A stretch of DNA of 7,239 nt from contig DHQK01000204.1 of NCBI GenBank assembly GCA_002411085.1, positions 1-7,239 of the forward strand, in the 5' to 3' direction. The DNA comes from Marinilabilia sp. UBA5340 (GTDB lineage Bacteria > Bacteroidota > Bacteroidia > Bacteroidales > Marinilabiliaceae). The position numbers and the translations under genes are program-made. Of this stretch, positions 6,145 to 7,239 are shown one piece after another. Position 1 is the stretch's first letter. Each line of letters begins with the position of its first letter. The notes beneath the pieces were generated by a model, which saw nothing but the letters and a program-made list of their open reading frames with translations, made no database searches and was not told the origin of the DNA.

Positions 6145-6882
6145 TCAGACTTCATATTTTTTGAAGAAACTACTGATCTTCATTTTGATGACACCCCAAA
6201 GGGCTTCGTTAAAAATTCCTCCGCTCATTTTGGATGCTCCCTGCTGCCGGTCGGTAAATATAATAGGAACCTCAATAATCTTAAAGCCGTATTTCCAGGT
6301 AGAGAATTTCATTTCTATCTGAAAACCATATCCCTTAAGTCGAATATTATCCAGCTTGATTGTATCCAGAACTTTGCGGTGATAGCATTTGAAACCTGCA
6401 GTGGTATCCATGATTTTCATGCCTGTCACCAAACGTACGTAGGTGGAAGCAAAGTAAGACATGAGCACTCTTCCCATGGGCCAGTTTACTACGTTAACAC
6501 CTGACTTGTACCTTGATCCGATGGCCAAATCAGCTCCATCTATTGTACAGGCGTTGTAAAGTCGGTTCAAATCCTCCGGGTTGTGAGAGAAATCAGCATC
6601 CATCTCACATATATAGTCATATCCATGACTGAGTGCCCATTTAAAACCTGTGATATAAGCTGTTCCCAGTCCTAATTTGCCTGCTCTTTCCAATAGATGC
6701 AATCGTTCAGGATACTCCTGTTGCATCTTTTTCACGATGGAAGCTGTTCCATCCGGGGAGCCATCGTCAATAATGAGAACCTCGAAAAAGGTTGGTTGGG
6801 CAAAAACGGCCTTTACAATGGCTTCGATATTTTCCTTCTCGTTGTATGTTGGTATAACTACCAGGGTTTTTATTGCTGTCAT
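6145..6882 (-). CDS. Family 2 glycosyltransferase, polyprenol-phosphate mannose synthase-like (DPM1-like)
   Basis: The product most likely transfers a sugar, typically mannose from GDP-mannose, onto a polyprenyl phosphate at the inner face of the cytoplasmic membrane, providing a lipid-linked donor. The 245-residue protein is a single GT-A domain: VVIPTYNEKENI (8-19), LIIDDGSPDGT (36-46), the metal-binding MDADFSHNPEDL (94-105, Asp95/Asp97), GSRYKSG (122-128), TTAGFKCYHRKVL (160-172) and KGYGFQIEM (183-191) followed by a basic tail. All are hallmarks of the dolichol-phosphate-mannose synthase branch. There is no C-terminal membrane segment, so it is the short catalytic-only form, peripheral to the membrane. 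The ATG at 6880-6882 places PTYNE at the normal position. It lies 104 bases upstream of dihydroorotase on the same strand; I recall this pairing from other Bacteroidota genomes. Sugar and acceptor specificity are not readable here. Confidence 0.9.
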   Translation of the reverse strand: MTAIKTLVVIPTYNEKENIEAIVKAVFAQPTFFEVLIIDDGSPDGTASIVKKMQQEYPERLHLLERAGKLGLGTAYITGFKWALSHGYDYICEMDADFSHNPEDLNRLYNACTIDGADLAIGSRYKSGVNVVNWPMGRVLMSYFASTYVRLVTGMKIMDTTAGFKCYHRKVLDTIKLDNIRLKGYGFQIEMKFSTWKYGFKIIEVPIIFTDRQQGASKMSGGIFNEALWGVIKMKISSFFKKYEV

Positions 6883-6931
6883 CGGCTTGCAGGTGTATTT
6901 TAATTGCGATATGTTTTGGCGAATTTACAAA

Positions 6932-6962
6932 ATAAGATATTGCTATTGCCCCTCCTTTCAAT
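6932..6962 (-). promoter_or_regulatory. Weak candidate promoter for the glycosyltransferase
   Basis: On the minus strand, ATTG (6959-6962) and TATCTTAT (6932-6939) stand 19 bases apart, the Bacteroidota spacing, but the -7 box matches TAnnTTTG at only four of six fixed positions. A shifted reading, TTATTTTG (6928-6935), matches better at the box but has poor spacing. The leader would be about 40 bases. Confidence 0.2.
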
Positions 6963-7104
6963 GTTTTTTAGGCAAAGGACGGTAAACCTTATAGTATTTG
7001 GAATCTTTTGTCTTCCTTTTTTCGGCTGATGGTGTCAGCTTTCTTTTATTGGCTGGCGTTGGAAATTTAACCGGAGGGAGAGGGCAATAAAAAGAAAGGT
7101 GAGT
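6958..7104 (-). pseudogene. Startless basic reading frame, possible gene remnant
   Basis: A 48-codon minus-strand frame follows an in-frame TAA (7105-7107) and ends at TGA (6958-6960). It contains no ATG or GTG, and its only TTG is four codons from the end; one CTG lies mid-frame. The last 29 residues are strongly basic and read like a natural protein tail, ending KVYRPLPKKH. It could be the 3' remnant of a decayed or frameshifted gene, but neither other upstream frame continues it far, so a chance frame is also possible. I recognise no family. Confidence 0.2.
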
Positions 7105-7146
7105 TTAGTGTGATTTTATACTATATAGGTACGATGTTGTTGTGAA

Positions 7147-7202
7147 GCCAGGCCCCAGGGATCCTTCTCAGATGAAGGCCCAAGTCCGTGGGCCACGACC
7201 TG
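7147..7202. ncRNA. GC-rich, hairpin-prone island; structured RNA candidate of unknown identity
   Basis: The segment is about 66% GC, far above the flanking non-coding DNA. Hairpin one pairs GGG-CCTTC (7158-7167, with a 2-base bulge) with GAAGGCCC (7174-7181). Hairpin two pairs GGCCCA (7177-7182) with TGGGCC (7189-7194). They share bases and exclude each other. CAGG (7149-7152) and CCTG (7199-7202) could close the whole structure. Base pairing does not tell the strand. The minus strand also has a 36-codon ATG frame across it (7121-7231, beginning MSRVFWVSG), so a short peptide gene is an alternative. It does not match tmRNA, RNase P RNA, SRP RNA or TPP/SAM riboswitch cores as I know them. Confidence 0.25.
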
Positions 7203-7239
7203 CTACCCGAAACCCAGAACACCCTTGACATTTTACCCG

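Larger units (their letters stand above)
6883..7239. other. Right-edge region without a convincing gene
   Basis: These 357 bases upstream of the glycosyltransferase hold no open frame with a credible start and length. Near the gene is AT-rich DNA with a weak promoter candidate. Further out are a startless basic reading frame (6958-7104) and a GC-rich island (about 7147-7222) with alternative hairpins that is cut by the window edge. Confidence 0.5.

Noticed and set aside
6950..6958. Near-perfect Shine-Dalgarno sequence AAAGGAGGG on the minus strand
   Set aside because: No start codon lies at a usable distance, and the glycosyltransferase ATG is about 70 bases further on.
7142..7228. 28-codon plus-strand frame with a GTG start in the GC-rich island
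   Set aside because: It is short, has no ribosome-binding site or family resemblance, and is better explained by low stop-codon density in GC-rich DNA.

Overview
The window looks like chromosomal DNA from a member of the Bacteroidota (order not resolvable by eye). The reasons are a dihydroorotase with the sequence style of that phylum, a near absence of strong Shine-Dalgarno sites, promoter-like boxes of the Bacteroidota type (TAnnTTTG), two lipoproteins with relaxed lipoboxes, and a mid-to-low GC content. I see no tRNA, rRNA, CRISPR array, transposase or phage gene.

Layout: the left edge (1-435, minus) holds a truncated bacterial lipocalin lipoprotein (Blc). A 306-base divergent intergenic region follows, with a good -7 box and a leader hairpin. 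It drives lysC (742-1998, plus), a monofunctional aspartate kinase. lysC converges, with only two bases between stop codons, on a five-gene minus-strand block that reads from right to left: a dolichol-phosphate-mannose-synthase-like GT2 glycosyltransferase (6145-6882), dihydroorotase (4703-6040), a small lipoprotein of unknown function (4200-4697), nicotinate phosphoribosyltransferase pncB (2718-4196) and nicotinamidase pncA (2001-2630). A 9-bp perfect inverted repeat spans the lysC/pncA junction.

The dihydroorotase, lipoprotein and pncB genes are separated by only 5 and 3 bases and are almost certainly co-transcribed. pncA follows after 87 bases that contain competing hairpins. PncA and PncB catalyse consecutive steps of the Preiss-Handler salvage route: nicotinamide to nicotinate, then to nicotinate mononucleotide. 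Dihydroorotase makes dihydroorotate for pyrimidines. Both pathways feed PRPP-consuming reactions. The glycosyltransferase probably loads a sugar onto a polyprenyl phosphate and may be transcribed with the others or separately.

The right end (6883-7239) has no convincing gene. It contains a startless basic reading frame just upstream of the glycosyltransferase and a GC-rich, hairpin-prone island that is cut by the window edge.

Most of the window is ordinary housekeeping DNA. The items most worth a second look are the lipoprotein, whose middle resembles the core of the type IX secretion/gliding protein GldN; the alternative RNA structures between pncB and pncA; and the GC-rich island at the right edge.
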